Source of the DNA: Chryseobacterium salipaludis
GTDB lineage: Bacteria > Bacteroidota > Bacteroidia > Flavobacteriales > Weeksellaceae
Assembly (NCBI RefSeq): GCF_022968825.1
Contig: NZ_JALHKS010000003.1
Coordinates: forward strand, 248,001-312,000
Length of the DNA stretch: 64,000 bases
Reading direction: 5' to 3'
Below the pieces are notes generated by a model. The model did no database searches. It saw only the letters and a program-made list of their open reading frames with translations, and was not told the origin of the DNA. A program made the position numbers and the translations under genes. Within the stretch, counting starts at the first letter, position 1. Each line of letters begins with the position of its first letter. Of the stretch, positions 8,350 through 17,224 are shown piece after piece.

Positions 8350-9354
8350 ATGAAAAGATTACTGTTTACGCTGAGTCTTTCGGCCGCAGCACTGCTGACT
8401 GCACAAAAGAAGCATATACTCGTCATCCACGGCGGTGCCGGCACTATTCTGAAAAGCGAGATGTCGCCGGCGAAAGAAGCCGAGTATCAGGCGAAGTTAA
8501 AAGAAGCATTGCTGGCCGGTTACGCCCAGTGGAAAGCAGGCAAGCCGGCGGTTCAAACGGTGACTTCCGCCATCATGGTGCTGGAAGACAGTCCCTTGTT
8601 CAACGCCGGCCGCGGCGCTGTTTTTACGGCGGATGGAAAAAATGAACTGGATGCTTCCATCATGCGCGGCCAGGACAAAGCGGCCGGTGCGATCGCCGGC
8701 GTGCATACCATTAAAAACCCGATAACGGCTGCGGTAGCCGTTATGGAAAAAAGTGAACATGTCATGCTATCCGGCGCCGGTGCCGAAGCGTTTGCTGCAG
8801 CTCAAAAACTGGAAATAGTAGATCCCGAATATTTTTGGACACAGGATCGATGGAACAGTCTGCAAAAAATTAAAAATAAAGAAAATAAAAAAACAACAGC
8901 CATGTCGGCAGGCAAATCCTATCCGGAAGCGTATGAAGTGGATCAGAAGTTCGGAACGGTAGGCGCAGTTGCTTTGGACAAAAATGGGTACCTCGCAGCG
9001 GGTACCTCTACCGGCGGAATGACTAACAAAAAATACGGACGCATCGGCGATGCACCGATTATCGGTGCCGGCACCTATGCTGACAATAACGTCGGGATTT
9101 CCGCTACCGGCTGGGGAGAATATTTCATCCGCGCAACCGCCGCACGAACCGTTGCTGCGAAGATGGAATATCAGCAAAAAGACGTGGCAGCGGCTACGCA
9201 GGAAGTAATTGATGAAATTGGCAAAATGGGCGGCGATGGCGGAATGATCGCGCTGGACCGTGCCGGCAATATCGCTATGCCTTTTAATACCGCCGGTATG
9301 TACCGCGGAGCTATCAACGAGGACGGGGAAATTCTAATTGAAATTTATAAATAA
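8350..9354 (+). CDS. iaaA: isoaspartyl peptidase / type III L-asparaginase, exported
   Basis: Ntn-hydrolase that removes isoaspartyl residues from peptides and hydrolyses asparagine. 334 residues with a signal peptide of about 18 residues ending LLTAQ, so periplasmic. The precursor is expected to self-cleave before Thr203 in FGTVGAVALD; GGAGT (28-32), the GNELDA-like KNELDASIM (98-105) and GTSTGGM with a downstream Arg support the family. A Lys/Asn-rich linker (172-182) precedes the cleavage site, as usual. Its stop codon abuts the ATG of tsaE, so the two are co-transcribed despite unrelated roles. The symbol follows the E. coli homologue. Confidence 0.9.
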   Translation: MKRLLFTLSLSAAALLTAQKKHILVIHGGAGTILKSEMSPAKEAEYQAKLKEALLAGYAQWKAGKPAVQTVTSAIMVLEDSPLFNAGRGAVFTADGKNELDASIMRGQDKAAGAIAGVHTIKNPITAAVAVMEKSEHVMLSGAGAEAFAAAQKLEIVDPEYFWTQDRWNSLQKIKNKENKKTTAMSAGKSYPEAYEVDQKFGTVGAVALDKNGYLAAGTSTGGMTNKKYGRIGDAPIIGAGTYADNNVGISATGWGEYFIRATAARTVAAKMEYQQKDVAAATQEVIDEIGKMGGDGGMIALDRAGNIAMPFNTAGMYRGAINEDGEILIEIYK

Positions 9355-9771
9355 ATGGAGTTCATTGTTCAGGGCATGGAAGACTGGCAGGATTTTACCC
9401 GGTCTTTCCTATCACAGCGAAAACATCCGCTTCTCCTTCTAAAAGGAAATCTCGGCGCCGGCAAGACCACCTTCACGCAACATTTAGTGCGAGAACTGGG
9501 CAGTGCAGATCAGGTTTCCTCCCCTACCTATGCACTGGTGAATGAATACATCGCGCCCGGAGGCACCATATTTCACTTTGATTTATACAGATTAAAAAAC
9601 GCTGCTGAAGCTTATAATATCGGTATCGAAGAGTATCTGGATACCGCTTTTTTCACCATAATTGAATGGCCTGAGGTGTATGAAGAGCAACTTGCCGATT
9701 ATCCGCATCATACGATGCAGATCGAAACCCGCGACGGCATACGCCACATCTTTCTCACGGAACACAGCTGA
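9355..9771 (+). CDS. tsaE: tRNA threonylcarbamoyladenosine biosynthesis ATPase TsaE
   Basis: Works with TsaB, TsaC and TsaD in forming t6A37 on ANN-decoding tRNAs. 138 residues, normal length. Walker A GNLGAGKTT at 31-39; VSSPTYALVNEY near 55-66 is the switch-like segment; FHFDLYRL near 74-81 and the Trp/Pro of IEWPE near 102-106 are family marks. Starts immediately after the iaaA stop. Confidence 0.95.
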   Translation: MEFIVQGMEDWQDFTRSFLSQRKHPLLLLKGNLGAGKTTFTQHLVRELGSADQVSSPTYALVNEYIAPGGTIFHFDLYRLKNAAEAYNIGIEEYLDTAFFTIIEWPEVYEEQLADYPHHTMQIETRDGIRHIFLTEHS

Positions 9772-9787
9772 AAAAATTAAATCGTCG

Positions 9788-9795
9788 TATCTTTG
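9788..9795 (+). promoter_or_regulatory. -7 box of ald operon (TATCTTTG)
   Basis: Exact TAnnTTTG match 37 nt upstream of the ald ATG at 9833, just after the tsaE stop; no clear TTG at -33. Confidence 0.5.
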
Positions 9796-9832
9796 CCGCC
9801 TGTAAGGCACTGTATTTATAAACTGATTTGTC

Positions 9833-11026
9833 ATGAGCCACACCCATGTCTTCACTCCCTTTACCGAGCAGGATCTTGTTCCGCAGGAAGAAAAACTGGA
9901 GATCGTAAAAAAAGGAAAACAGTTCAGCATTGGTATTCCCAAGGAAACCTGTCTGAATGAAAGGCGAACTTGTATTACACCCGATGCGGTACAGGTGCTC
10001 ACAGCCCATGGTCATAAAATCATCATCGAAAAAGGAGCCGGCGAAGGCTCTTTTTACAGTGATTTGCAGTACGCTGAGTCCGGTGCACAGATGACCGATG
10101 ATCCTGCAGAAGCCTTTGGACAGGACTTGGTTCTCAAAATCAACCCTCCCACAGAGGAAGAAATACAGCTGTTAAAAGCCAACACATACCTGGTGTCGGC
10201 ACTGCAGATCAGTTTGCGTGACGCGGACTATTTTAAGCAACTTGCCGAACGAAAAGTAAATGCAATCGCGTTTGAGTTTATTGCAGATGACTATAAGCAA
10301 CTTGCGCTGGTACGCCTGATCGGTGAAATTGCCGGGAATATTTCGGTATTATATGCCGCGGAATTACTGGCACTATCCAATGGGATGATGCTCGGCGGAA
10401 TTACCGGCGTGCGTCCGGCAGAGGTGGTTGTTTTAGGTGCCGGCATTGTAGGTGAATTTGCTACCAAAGCGGCACTGGGACTTGGCGCAAGCGTACGTGT
10501 GTTTGACAATTCACTGTCTAAACTGCGCAGGCTGCACATGATGGTGGATGGCCGCGTACCGACTTCTATTATTGATCCGAAAGAATTAGCCAAAAGCCTG
10601 AAACGTGCTGATGTTGTGATCGGTGCACTGTCGAAACTGACACATGTGCCCGTAGTTACCGATGAAATGGTAGCGTCAATGAAGAAAGGCAGCGTCATTA
10701 TTGATGTAACCATCGATAACAGCAAGATGATTGAAACGTCAGAGCTCACCGACATGGAAAATCCTTACGTTATCAAACACGGCGTGATTCACTGCGGACT
10801 TCCGAACCTGACGTCTAAAATGCCAAGAACCACAACGAAAGCGATCTCGAATTTCTTCTTATCCTATCTTTTAAATTATGATGAAGAAGGAGGTTTTGAG
10901 AATATGCTGGTGCGCAATAATGAAATGAAGCAATCACTCTATATGTACAAAGGCCGCCATACCAAAAAAATTCTGTGCGACCGTTTTAACCTGACGTACC
11001 ACGATATCAATCTTTTAATATTCTAA
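9833..11026 (+). CDS. ald: alanine dehydrogenase (AlaDH/PNT family)
   Basis: NAD-dependent interconversion of alanine with pyruvate and ammonia. 397 residues, about 25 longer at the N-terminus than the Bacillus enzyme. IGIPKE near 34-39 and NERRTCITP near 42-50 mark the substrate domain; the Rossmann nucleotide site is VVVLGAGIVGEFA near 199-211. A single-chain protein of this length, with no PntB-type membrane part, fits alanine dehydrogenase or the saccharopine-dehydrogenase-like AlaDH/PNT variants common in Bacteroidetes better than transhydrogenase. First gene of a three-gene run with the 123-aa protein and tyrA. Confidence 0.85.
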   Translation: MSHTHVFTPFTEQDLVPQEEKLEIVKKGKQFSIGIPKETCLNERRTCITPDAVQVLTAHGHKIIIEKGAGEGSFYSDLQYAESGAQMTDDPAEAFGQDLVLKINPPTEEEIQLLKANTYLVSALQISLRDADYFKQLAERKVNAIAFEFIADDYKQLALVRLIGEIAGNISVLYAAELLALSNGMMLGGITGVRPAEVVVLGAGIVGEFATKAALGLGASVRVFDNSLSKLRRLHMMVDGRVPTSIIDPKELAKSLKRADVVIGALSKLTHVPVVTDEMVASMKKGSVIIDVTIDNSKMIETSELTDMENPYVIKHGVIHCGLPNLTSKMPRTTTKAISNFFLSYLLNYDEEGGFENMLVRNNEMKQSLYMYKGRHTKKILCDRFNLTYHDINLLIF

Positions 11027-11398
11027 ATGCGAAAAATTAAATTTTTTCTGATTGGCCTTATCCCGGGTCTTTTGCTGGTGATGTTTATCCTTAATAAAAA
11101 AGGTGCGAGCTGCAGTGGCTATCTCCCGAACTCCCGAGTGATTGCGGAAACCTTGTCCAAAGACTTCGCTTTTTCTGAGGAAGTGAAGGAAACAATGGCA
11201 CAGCAGAATATCGATGAGAAATATTTGCGCGACAGTATTCTGACCAATGGGTATGTGGATTTCGCCCGCAGCCAGGCGCAGCAACAGCCGTGTCCTGCCT
11301 ATACCTTGGTCTATCCCAAAAAGAATCCGCGTTATGAAGTGTATTTTGAAAAGTGCAAAGAGCAAACGCTTTTTAAATCCCTGAAAAAGCTACCCTGA
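11027..11398 (+). CDS. membrane-anchored small protein, possibly DUF4258-type (123 aa)
   Basis: Begins on the base after the ald stop. Residues 5-22 form one hydrophobic segment (FFLIGLIPGLLLVMFIL) followed by a periplasmic-looking tail of about 95 residues with three Cys. The pattern CSGYLPNSRVI just after the membrane segment is one I associate with proteins labelled DUF4258 in Chryseobacterium; that label is recollection. No catalytic motif is visible. Sits between ald and tyrA in the same orientation. Confidence 0.65.
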   Translation: MRKIKFFLIGLIPGLLLVMFILNKKGASCSGYLPNSRVIAETLSKDFAFSEEVKETMAQQNIDEKYLRDSILTNGYVDFARSQAQQQPCPAYTLVYPKKNPRYEVYFEKCKEQTLFKSLKKLP

Positions 11399-11423
11399 TA
11401 CTCCAATATAAAATACAAGCAAA

Positions 11424-12266
11424 ATGCAGCTTACTATTATCGGGACCGGCCTTATTGGCGGGTCCATTGCTTTAAAATTAAAACTTAATGGCGTCTGTAA
11501 CCATGTGATTGGTGTTGATGCTTCACCGGAACATGTTCAAAAAGCGCTGGAGCGCGGAATTATTGATGAAGCGCTTCCATTGGCTGAAGCGGTGCAAAAA
11601 TCGGATGTGGTGATTCTTGCCATTCCCGTAGATGCCGCCGCAGCTCTGCTGCCGCAAGTGCTTGATCTGCTTGGCCCAGGGCAAACTGTAATGGATGTCG
11701 GTTCCACAAAGGGAAAGATTTGCAGTACGGCAGACCAGCACCCGAACCGCGAGCGATTTGTAGCCTTTCACCCGATGTGGGGAACTGAAAACTCCGGACC
11801 CGAAGCAGCTAAAGCTGACAGTTTCAGTCAGAAAGCCGGCGTTATCTGCGATGCAGAAAAATCAGCGCCGGATGCAGTAGAAACTGCCCTGAAAGTAATT
11901 GAAGGCCTGGAAATGAATGTGTTGTACTTCGACGCTGAGAACCACGATATCCACACGGCTTACATCTCGCATATTTCGCATATCACATCGTATGCACTTG
12001 CCAATACGGTTTTAGAGAAAGAACGGGAAGAGGATACTATTTTCCAGATGGCGAGCACCGGTTTTTCGAGTACGGTTCGTTTGGCAAAATCCCACCCGGA
12101 AATGTGGGTCCCGATTTTTAAGCATAACAAAGAAAATGTTCTCGATGTACTGAATGAGCATATCTCGCAGTTAAGGAAATTTAAATCGGCGCTGGAAAAA
12201 GAAAACTACGAACTGCTCGAAGAACTGATCCGGAATGCCAACAGGATTCGTCCCATTTTAAAGTAA
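11424..12266 (+). CDS. tyrA: prephenate dehydrogenase
   Basis: Tyrosine branch of aromatic biosynthesis: oxidative decarboxylation of prephenate to 4-hydroxyphenylpyruvate. 280 residues. Rossmann motif IGTGLIGGS at 5-13; DVGSTK near 91-96, the catalytic His region FHPMWGTENSGPEAA near 114-128, and SHISHITSYALA near 188-199 are family hallmarks. No chorismate mutase or ACT domain, so a monofunctional form without visible Tyr-binding regulation. Last gene after ald; a hairpin repeat element follows at 12306. Confidence 0.93.
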   Translation: MQLTIIGTGLIGGSIALKLKLNGVCNHVIGVDASPEHVQKALERGIIDEALPLAEAVQKSDVVILAIPVDAAAALLPQVLDLLGPGQTVMDVGSTKGKICSTADQHPNRERFVAFHPMWGTENSGPEAAKADSFSQKAGVICDAEKSAPDAVETALKVIEGLEMNVLYFDAENHDIHTAYISHISHITSYALANTVLEKEREEDTIFQMASTGFSSTVRLAKSHPEMWVPIFKHNKENVLDVLNEHISQLRKFKSALEKENYELLEELIRNANRIRPILK

Positions 12267-12305
12267 GCGTACTCCGTCCGGGAAAGAAAGAACGGAATGT
12301 CCCTC

Positions 12306-12384
12306 ATAGCCCGGATGGAAGCGGCATCCTGCGCCGCGGCGGCAAAGCCGCCGCGGCGCAGATATAGCGGACAGCCGGACGAGA
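12306..12384. repeat. hairpin-core intergenic repeat, copy C
   Basis: Perfect 14-bp inverted repeat (TGCGCCGCGGCGGC at 12330-12343; GCCGCCGCGGCGCA at 12347-12360) with an AAA loop, flanked by AGCCCGGATGGAAGCGG and GATATAGCGGACAGCCGG. Read on the minus strand, the flanks match the element at 29678-29747. Fills the space between convergent tyrA and sdaA and may also end transcription, though no T run follows. Confidence 0.75.
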
Positions 12385-12421
12385 TTTCCACTGAGCACAG
12401 TACTTCCTGCTCCTAAAAATT

Positions 12422-13840
12422 TTAGCACTCCGCTACATTCACGGCAATTGCCAAACCACCTTCCGAGGTTTCCTTAAAGCGTTCGCTCATGCTCTGCGCA
12501 GTTTCCCACATGGACTGGATGACTTCATCCAGCGTGACGCGTGCTTTTTCAGGATCGGACTCCAGCGCGATATTGGCAGCGGTGATGGCTTTCATGGCAC
12601 CCATCGAGTTGCGCTCGATACACGGAATCTGCACCAGTCCCGCAATCGGGTCGCAGGTGAGGCCGAGGTGATGCTCCATGGCAATTTCGGCCGCCATCAG
12701 CACCTGTCCGGGTGTACCGCCCATAATTTCCGTAAGACCGGCCGCTGCCATTGCCGATGAAACACCGACTTCTGCCTGGCAGCCACCCATGGCCGCAGAA
12801 ATGGTTGCATTCTTTTTAAACAAAGTTCCGACCTCACCGGCGACGAGCAGAAAACGGATGATATTGTCTTCACTGGCATACTCCGTAAATACCTGTGAAT
12901 ACAGCAATACCGCCGGAATAACACCGCTGGCGCCGTTGGTCGGTGCCGTGATGATCCGGCCAAAGGAAGCGTTTTCTTCATTAACCGCAAGCGCGAAACA
13001 GGACACCCATTTATTAATATTAATAAAACCGGGATCGGTTTCGAGCAGCAAATTATACCATTCCTGCAGATTATTGTATTTCTTTTCACCGAGCAGCTTT
13101 CGGTTTAGGCCGGCTGCTCGCCGTGTAACCCGCAGGCCACCGGGCAAAATCCCTTCTTTATTAATGCCTTTATAAATGCATTCGCAGATTTGCTCCCAGA
13201 TGTACAGCGCTTCCCTTCTGGTTTCCTCGCGCGTGCGCCAAGATTCCTCATTCAGGAACACCAAATCAGAAATTTTGGGCAGTTGCAGTTTAGTAATATT
13301 GCGCATAATATCCGCACCGGAATGACAGGGATATAAGGTTCGCACGCAGTTATTTTCGTAGGAGTTTTCCTCGCGCGTCGCAATGAAACCACCGCCCACG
13401 CTGTAATAATCCTGCTCTACGGTAGTGCCGTCTGCAAAAGTTGCTTTGAAAATCATCCCGTTCGGATGGAAATCCAGTGACTTTTTTTTATTAAGAATCA
13501 AATCGGTTCCGTAAATAAAGGGCAGTTCTTTTGCGCCGCCGAGCATTATTTTTCCGGATGATTTAATGGCTTCTACTTTCGCGTCAATCTGCGTGGTGTC
13601 AATTTCGCGGAAATTTTCGCCGCTCAAGCCCAGCATGCCAGCGATATCGGTACCGTGACCAATACCGGTTTTGGCCAGCGACCCAAAAAACTCTACTGAA
13701 ACATGCGTCACCTGTTCCAACGGCTGAAGGCCGCGCAATAATTGCAGAAAGCTGCCCGCTGCATTCCAGGGGCCCATGGTGTGTGAACTGCTGGGGCCGA
13801 TTCCTACTTTAATAATCTCGAAAACGCTGATTGATTCCAT
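12422..13840 (-). CDS. sdaA: L-serine ammonia-lyase, single chain, iron-sulfur type
   Basis: Deaminates L-serine to pyruvate and ammonia. 472 residues from the ATG at 13840; the TTG two codons upstream is not needed. N-terminal half is the beta domain with [10 protein letters not shown] near 16-25; the C-terminal half is the alpha domain. Cluster ligands expected for this family are visible in GGCQAEVG and [12 protein letters not shown] near the C-terminus, and GGCQ/TNGASG motifs hold the serine site. A TATCTTTG box lies 39-46 nt upstream. Alone in its unit, between repeat C and the hydrolase gene. Confidence 0.95.
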   Translation of the reverse strand: MESISVFEIIKVGIGPSSSHTMGPWNAAGSFLQLLRGLQPLEQVTHVSVEFFGSLAKTGIGHGTDIAGMLGLSGENFREIDTTQIDAKVEAIKSSGKIMLGGAKELPFIYGTDLILNKKKSLDFHPNGMIFKATFADGTTVEQDYYSVGGGFIATREENSYENNCVRTLYPCHSGADIMRNITKLQLPKISDLVFLNEESWRTREETRREALYIWEQICECIYKGINKEGILPGGLRVTRRAAGLNRKLLGEKKYNNLQEWYNLLLETDPGFININKWVSCFALAVNEENASFGRIITAPTNGASGVIPAVLLYSQVFTEYASEDNIIRFLLVAGEVGTLFKKNATISAAMGGCQAEVGVSSAMAAAGLTEIMGGTPGQVLMAAEIAMEHHLGLTCDPIAGLVQIPCIERNSMGAMKAITAANIALESDPEKARVTLDEVIQSMWETAQSMSERFKETSEGGLAIAVNVAEC

Positions 13841-13878
13841 GTACAAGCTGCCGGAGCAGAATAAAATTTAATGTATTA

Positions 13879-13886
13879 CAAAGATA
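13879..13886 (-). promoter_or_regulatory. -7 box of sdaA (TATCTTTG)
   Basis: Exact TAnnTTTG match on the minus strand 38 nt upstream of the sdaA ATG. No TTG found 17-23 nt further upstream. Confidence 0.5.
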
Positions 13887-13941
13887 ATTTTATTTCGATG
13901 ATTTCCTATGCAGTGTGCAGGTTCCGCAGTATCAACTACTG

Positions 13942-14604
13942 TTATGGTCTCTCTAGCTTTATTTTACCGAAAATTTCGTCCAGGATACGGGACACTTCTT
14001 TTGCGCGTGTGGCTGGAAATAAATGGCTGGCATTTCTTATAATATAATCAGGTTTGGAATTCGCGATGGGAAAAATGAGGTCGCGGTCTGCCATGATTTG
14101 TACTACACCGGGAACAGGTTCAAACTTCCAGGCAGAAATTTTTGCAATACTCCACTTGAGGTAATACGGATCACGCACCCTGAAGTATTGAAGAAGTGCA
14201 GGATTAGACGGATCAAAAAAGCGCCGGGCAAATGTGTAAAGAAAGGTCGATCGTTCACCGTAAAAACCCGACGGCACATAGGCCGGCAGCCGCGTGCGTT
14301 CGCCCCACCGCAGCAATCGCGACTTTTCGCGGTGCGAACGAATGCTCCCCATAATGATTACCTTTTCTGCGGGCTTCAGCCGATGAATTTCCTGCACGAT
14401 GATACCGCCAAAAGAATATCCCAGCAACGCGAAAGGTTCACGATCGTCGATTCGGTCTGCCATCCGACGGATATAATGAGAAAAATGTTCACCTTTTTCC
14501 GGCTGCAGCCAATCGAGAAAACAAACTTCAAGATCAGCGGGAAATGTCAATCTTTCGAGCACCTTAAAATCGGCACCCAACCCGCTGACTACGTATAATT
14601 TCAT
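13942..14604 (-). CDS. alpha/beta hydrolase family protein
   Basis: 220 residues from the ATG at 14604; the longer frame would start inside the terminator of the upstream yceI gene. VSGLGADFKV at the N-terminus replaces the usual HGxG oxyanion motif. The nucleophile elbow is GYSFGG near 76-81, Asp in ADRDLIFP near 182-189 and the His in NASHLFPA near 202-209 complete a plausible catalytic triad. Soluble and cytoplasmic. Substrate unknown. Separated from yceI by a hairpin terminator, so probably has its own weak promoter or reads through. Confidence 0.75.
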   Translation of the reverse strand: MKLYVVSGLGADFKVLERLTFPADLEVCFLDWLQPEKGEHFSHYIRRMADRIDDREPFALLGYSFGGIIVQEIHRLKPAEKVIIMGSIRSHREKSRLLRWGERTRLPAYVPSGFYGERSTFLYTFARRFFDPSNPALLQYFRVRDPYYLKWSIAKISAWKFEPVPGVVQIMADRDLIFPIANSKPDYIIRNASHLFPATRAKEVSRILDEIFGKIKLERP

Positions 14605-14609
14605 GTCAT

Positions 14610-14645
14610 AAAAGTAAAAAAAAGAGCAGACAATGCTGCTCTTTT
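14610..14645 (-). terminator. Rho-independent terminator after yceI
   Basis: 10-bp perfect stem (AAAAGAGCAG at 14620-14629, CTGCTCTTTT at 14636-14645), loop of 6; on the minus strand it is followed by TTTTTTACTTTT. Confidence 0.8.
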
Positions 14646-14668
14646 CCACCTTCAAATTAATCTAACCT

Positions 14669-15235
14669 TTACTTTGCAGTAATGCTGATCATCATATCGA
14701 TATCATCCTTGATGACGGCATCCTTCAAACTTGATTTATAATTGACGCCAAATTTCTGACGGTCAAAACTGAATTTATCGGATGTTAAGGTGAAAACTCC
14801 ATTATTCAGGGCAATTTTCGCCGGGAAAGAAACTGCATTCGTCTTTCCTTTCACAGTCAAGTTTCCGTTCACTTTGTACGGGAAAGCTTTACTGTTGTTC
14901 TTTTTTACACTGGTGATCTTGTACACGGCCGTCGGGAATTTATCTGTTTCGAAGAAATCACCGCTTTTCAAATGGCCATCTAACTTCTGCTTGGACTCGC
15001 CTGTCACATCTGTTGCATTGATGCTGTTCATATCCAGTACGAATGTTCCGCCGGCGACCTGATTATTTTTCAGTACCACCTCACCAGACTTGACATTAAG
15101 CAGACCGAAGTGTGAAGAGGTTTCGGTTTTAGCCAGTTTGTAACCCCACCATTGTACGTTGGAATCTGTTACCTTTTTAGTTTGTCCGAACGCCAGGCCG
15201 CTTGCCAGTACTGCAGCGAATAATAATTTTTTCAT
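14669..15235 (-). CDS. YceI-like lipocalin-fold secreted protein
   Basis: 188 residues with a signal peptide ending GLAFGQ, so exported. The mature protein is an all-beta YceI barrel: WWGYKLAKTETSSHFG at the start, alternating strands with T-G-E-S-K-Q-K-L-D-G-H-L, and a C-terminal FSFDRQKFGVNYKSS. YceI proteins bind polyisoprenoid-type lipids, but the role here is unknown. Start chosen at the ATG beginning MKKLLFAAVLA; the upstream in-frame ATG at 15262 overlaps a TACCTTTG promoter box. Single-gene unit ending in a good terminator. Confidence 0.88.
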   Translation of the reverse strand: MKKLLFAAVLASGLAFGQTKKVTDSNVQWWGYKLAKTETSSHFGLLNVKSGEVVLKNNQVAGGTFVLDMNSINATDVTGESKQKLDGHLKSGDFFETDKFPTAVYKITSVKKNNSKAFPYKVNGNLTVKGKTNAVSFPAKIALNNGVFTLTSDKFSFDRQKFGVNYKSSLKDAVIKDDIDMMISITAK

Positions 15236-15267
15236 CTCGTTATAAATGCTTTTAGAATTCATCTGCG

Positions 15268-15275
15268 CAAAGGTA
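15268..15275 (-). promoter_or_regulatory. -7 box of yceI gene (TACCTTTG)
   Basis: Exact TAnnTTTG match on the minus strand 32 nt upstream of the chosen ATG at 15235; its position argues against the longer start at 15262. Confidence 0.5.
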
Positions 15276-15371
15276 TCCTAAATAAGCTTTGTTACTCTTG
15301 ATGTAGGTCAAGATCGTCGTGTAACCGGGTACACAAAAAGAGTCTTGCTGTGCAAAACCCTTTGTAAATAA

Positions 15372-16421
15372 TTATTCCTGAGAGAAAGCGCCATAAAGTG
15401 CTGCGCCTTTAAGGATGGTTTTTTCATCGCGAACCAGATAAATGGGAATGTCTTCCAGAATATTTTCCATTTTATCGCTGATGACAAAGTTCTTGTAAAA
15501 CTGGCCTTTGTCAATGAACTGTTCCAGCATGATGGGCAGTTTGCCGGTCAGGTATAAACCACCGGTGGCCTTCATTTTCAGCACAAGGCTGTTCGCCTCT
15601 CGCGCCATGTAGGTTAAAAATGTTTCAACGGTTGCTGTGCAGATGCGGTCTGTGCATTCAAGTGCCCCGCGAATAACAGCGTCGGTGAAGTTTCCGCTTT
15701 CGATCTCCCCACTCAGCCATTGCGGCTGCTGGTGCTGCTTTACGTCGCGCAGAAAACGGTAGATATTAAACAGTCCGCTCACTGACAGTACTGACTCCCA
15801 CGAAACGATGCCGTAAATTTTTTGCAGGTAGGTATAGAACTCAACTTCCTGATTGGTCCGCGGCGAAAATTCGCAGTGGCCGCCTTCCGTCGCAAACGGT
15901 CGCAGGTAATGGCCGTCCCAAAACAGCGCAGCTTCACCCAGTCCTTCACCCGGTGCCAGTAAGGCTGCATTGCCCTGAGTAAAATTCACAACGTCATGAA
16001 TTTTAACAAAATCCTCATCATCTACATGTTTAATTCCGTAAGCAGAAGCTTCCAGGTCATTAATCAGGCAGACATTTTCCAGGCCGGTGACACGGCTGAA
16101 CTCCGCGGCATCCAGCCGCCACTGCAGGCGGAGCGGTTCACTCTTGCCGGCAATGACAGGGCCCGGCACGGCAATACTAACACGATCAATTGGCCCCGGC
16201 TGATGCTGCTGCAAAAACTCCTGTGCAATTTCCGTAAATGATTTGTAGTTTTCGGTTTCATAGACAGCCTCTGTCAACAATTCCAGATTCTGATGTGACG
16301 TTTTATATAAGGCAATAACCGTTTCAGCTTCTTTCAGATCAGCAGCAAGCACGGTGATTCCATTGTTTTTCTCTGCCATTAAGCCAGGCAGAAATAGTTT
16401 GAATTGATTTTTTGCTTCCAT
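15372..16421 (-). CDS. glk: glucokinase-family sugar kinase
   Basis: 349 residues from the ATG at 16421 (a codon 7 upstream is also possible). Belongs to the bacterial glucokinase (Glk) family rather than ROK: AVPGPV, INDLEASAYG with the catalytic Asp, APGEGLGEA and EGGHCEFSPRTNQE are all present. The phosphate-1 loop near the N-terminus, normally D-x-G-G-T-(N/K), reads AADLKEAETVIALY here, so the glycines that contact ATP phosphates are missing. Sugar binding therefore looks intact, while phosphoryl transfer is less certain. Own promoter box at 16440; a barrel protein gene lies upstream on the same strand behind a terminator. Confidence 0.8.
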   Translation of the reverse strand: MEAKNQFKLFLPGLMAEKNNGITVLAADLKEAETVIALYKTSHQNLELLTEAVYETENYKSFTEIAQEFLQQHQPGPIDRVSIAVPGPVIAGKSEPLRLQWRLDAAEFSRVTGLENVCLINDLEASAYGIKHVDDEDFVKIHDVVNFTQGNAALLAPGEGLGEAALFWDGHYLRPFATEGGHCEFSPRTNQEVEFYTYLQKIYGIVSWESVLSVSGLFNIYRFLRDVKQHQQPQWLSGEIESGNFTDAVIRGALECTDRICTATVETFLTYMAREANSLVLKMKATGGLYLTGKLPIMLEQFIDKGQFYKNFVISDKMENILEDIPIYLVRDEKTILKGAALYGAFSQE

Positions 16422-16439
16422 GTTTGTACGGTTATCTCC

Positions 16440-16447
16440 CAAAGATA
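16440..16447 (-). promoter_or_regulatory. -7 box of glk (TATCTTTG)
   Basis: Exact TAnnTTTG match on the minus strand 18 nt upstream of the ATG at 16421; no TTG at -33. Confidence 0.5.
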
Positions 16448-16469
16448 ATAATAGTTTTTAAAAATAATA

Positions 16470-16510
16470 AGGCTTAAAAAGAAAAACCTCCCCTGCTTAC
16501 AGAGGAGGTT
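16470..16510 (-). terminator. terminator after the barrel protein gene
   Basis: Stem AACCTCC (16485-16491) / GGAGGTT (16504-16510); on the minus strand followed by TTTTTC. Confidence 0.65.
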
Positions 16511-16527
16511 CAAGAATGTTTCGTTTC

Positions 16528-17091
16528 TTATTTTCCCAGCGGAATGTTGTACCCTACACCAACACCAATGGCTCCGGCATTATATTTCTGGCCGCCGATT
16601 TCGCCTTTGCTGCCGGTAAATGTTTTCTGGTATTGTAGGGCTACGTTCCAGTCGCGGTTATGGTATCCGATTTCTGGTTTGATGTAGAAACCGCCGTCTG
16701 GTCTGTCCACCGTACTGTTGGAAGCTACCTTTTCATCACCTACAATAAACCCGTATCCAAGGTCAGTTCCCAGATAAAAGCCGGTTTGCTGCGGATAATA
16801 TCTCAGCAAGGCTGCGACCGGCACCACGCCAAAATCGTTATTGCTGTTCCCGTTGTTATCCTTTCCAAAAAAGTGGTTATATCCGGTTGCGATACCCAAA
16901 CCAAAGCCCGGAGTCGTCAGATTCTGGTAAGCCACATCAACACCGATGGTACCGCCTGCATTTTCTGCCGGCACCGCTACCCCACCGTTTACTCCGATTT
17001 TCAGCATATTTCGCATATCAGCACTTTGTGCACTAAGTAATCCGGCTGTAACCAACCCTGCTATAAGCATTGAATTTTTAATCAGTTTCAT
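16528..17091 (-). CDS. small outer-membrane beta-barrel protein (187 aa)
   Basis: Signal peptide of about 21 residues ending GLLSAQ, then about 165 residues of alternating strands with aromatic girdles (YYPQQTGFYLGTDLGYGF, NVALQYQKTF) and a last strand GVGVGYNIPL. This is the layout of an 8-stranded OmpA/OmpW-like barrel without a periplasmic domain. Function unknown; such proteins are frequent in Flavobacteriia. Followed by a terminator, upstream gap of 200 bp shared with the rhodanese terminator. Confidence 0.75.
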   Translation of the reverse strand: MKLIKNSMLIAGLVTAGLLSAQSADMRNMLKIGVNGGVAVPAENAGGTIGVDVAYQNLTTPGFGLGIATGYNHFFGKDNNGNSNNDFGVVPVAALLRYYPQQTGFYLGTDLGYGFIVGDEKVASNSTVDRPDGGFYIKPEIGYHNRDWNVALQYQKTFTGSKGEIGGQKYNAGAIGVGVGYNIPLGK

Positions 17092-17224
17092 AATTTTAAA
17101 TTTTTAAGTTTTACGCTCTATGGCTTGTCAAAATCATGCCAAAGAAACCGGAGCAACTCCTTAAAATAAAAATTATATAACTCAAAGTACTGAAGATCAA
17201 TCGAATAAAAACAGTATCAAAACT

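Noticed and set aside
12678-13175. 165-codon frame antisense to sdaA (and similar long antisense frames at 14023-14598 and 23780-24337)
   Set aside because: They are opposite strongly supported genes (serine deaminase, hydrolase, E2) and have no family features; long antisense frames are expected from the codon bias here.
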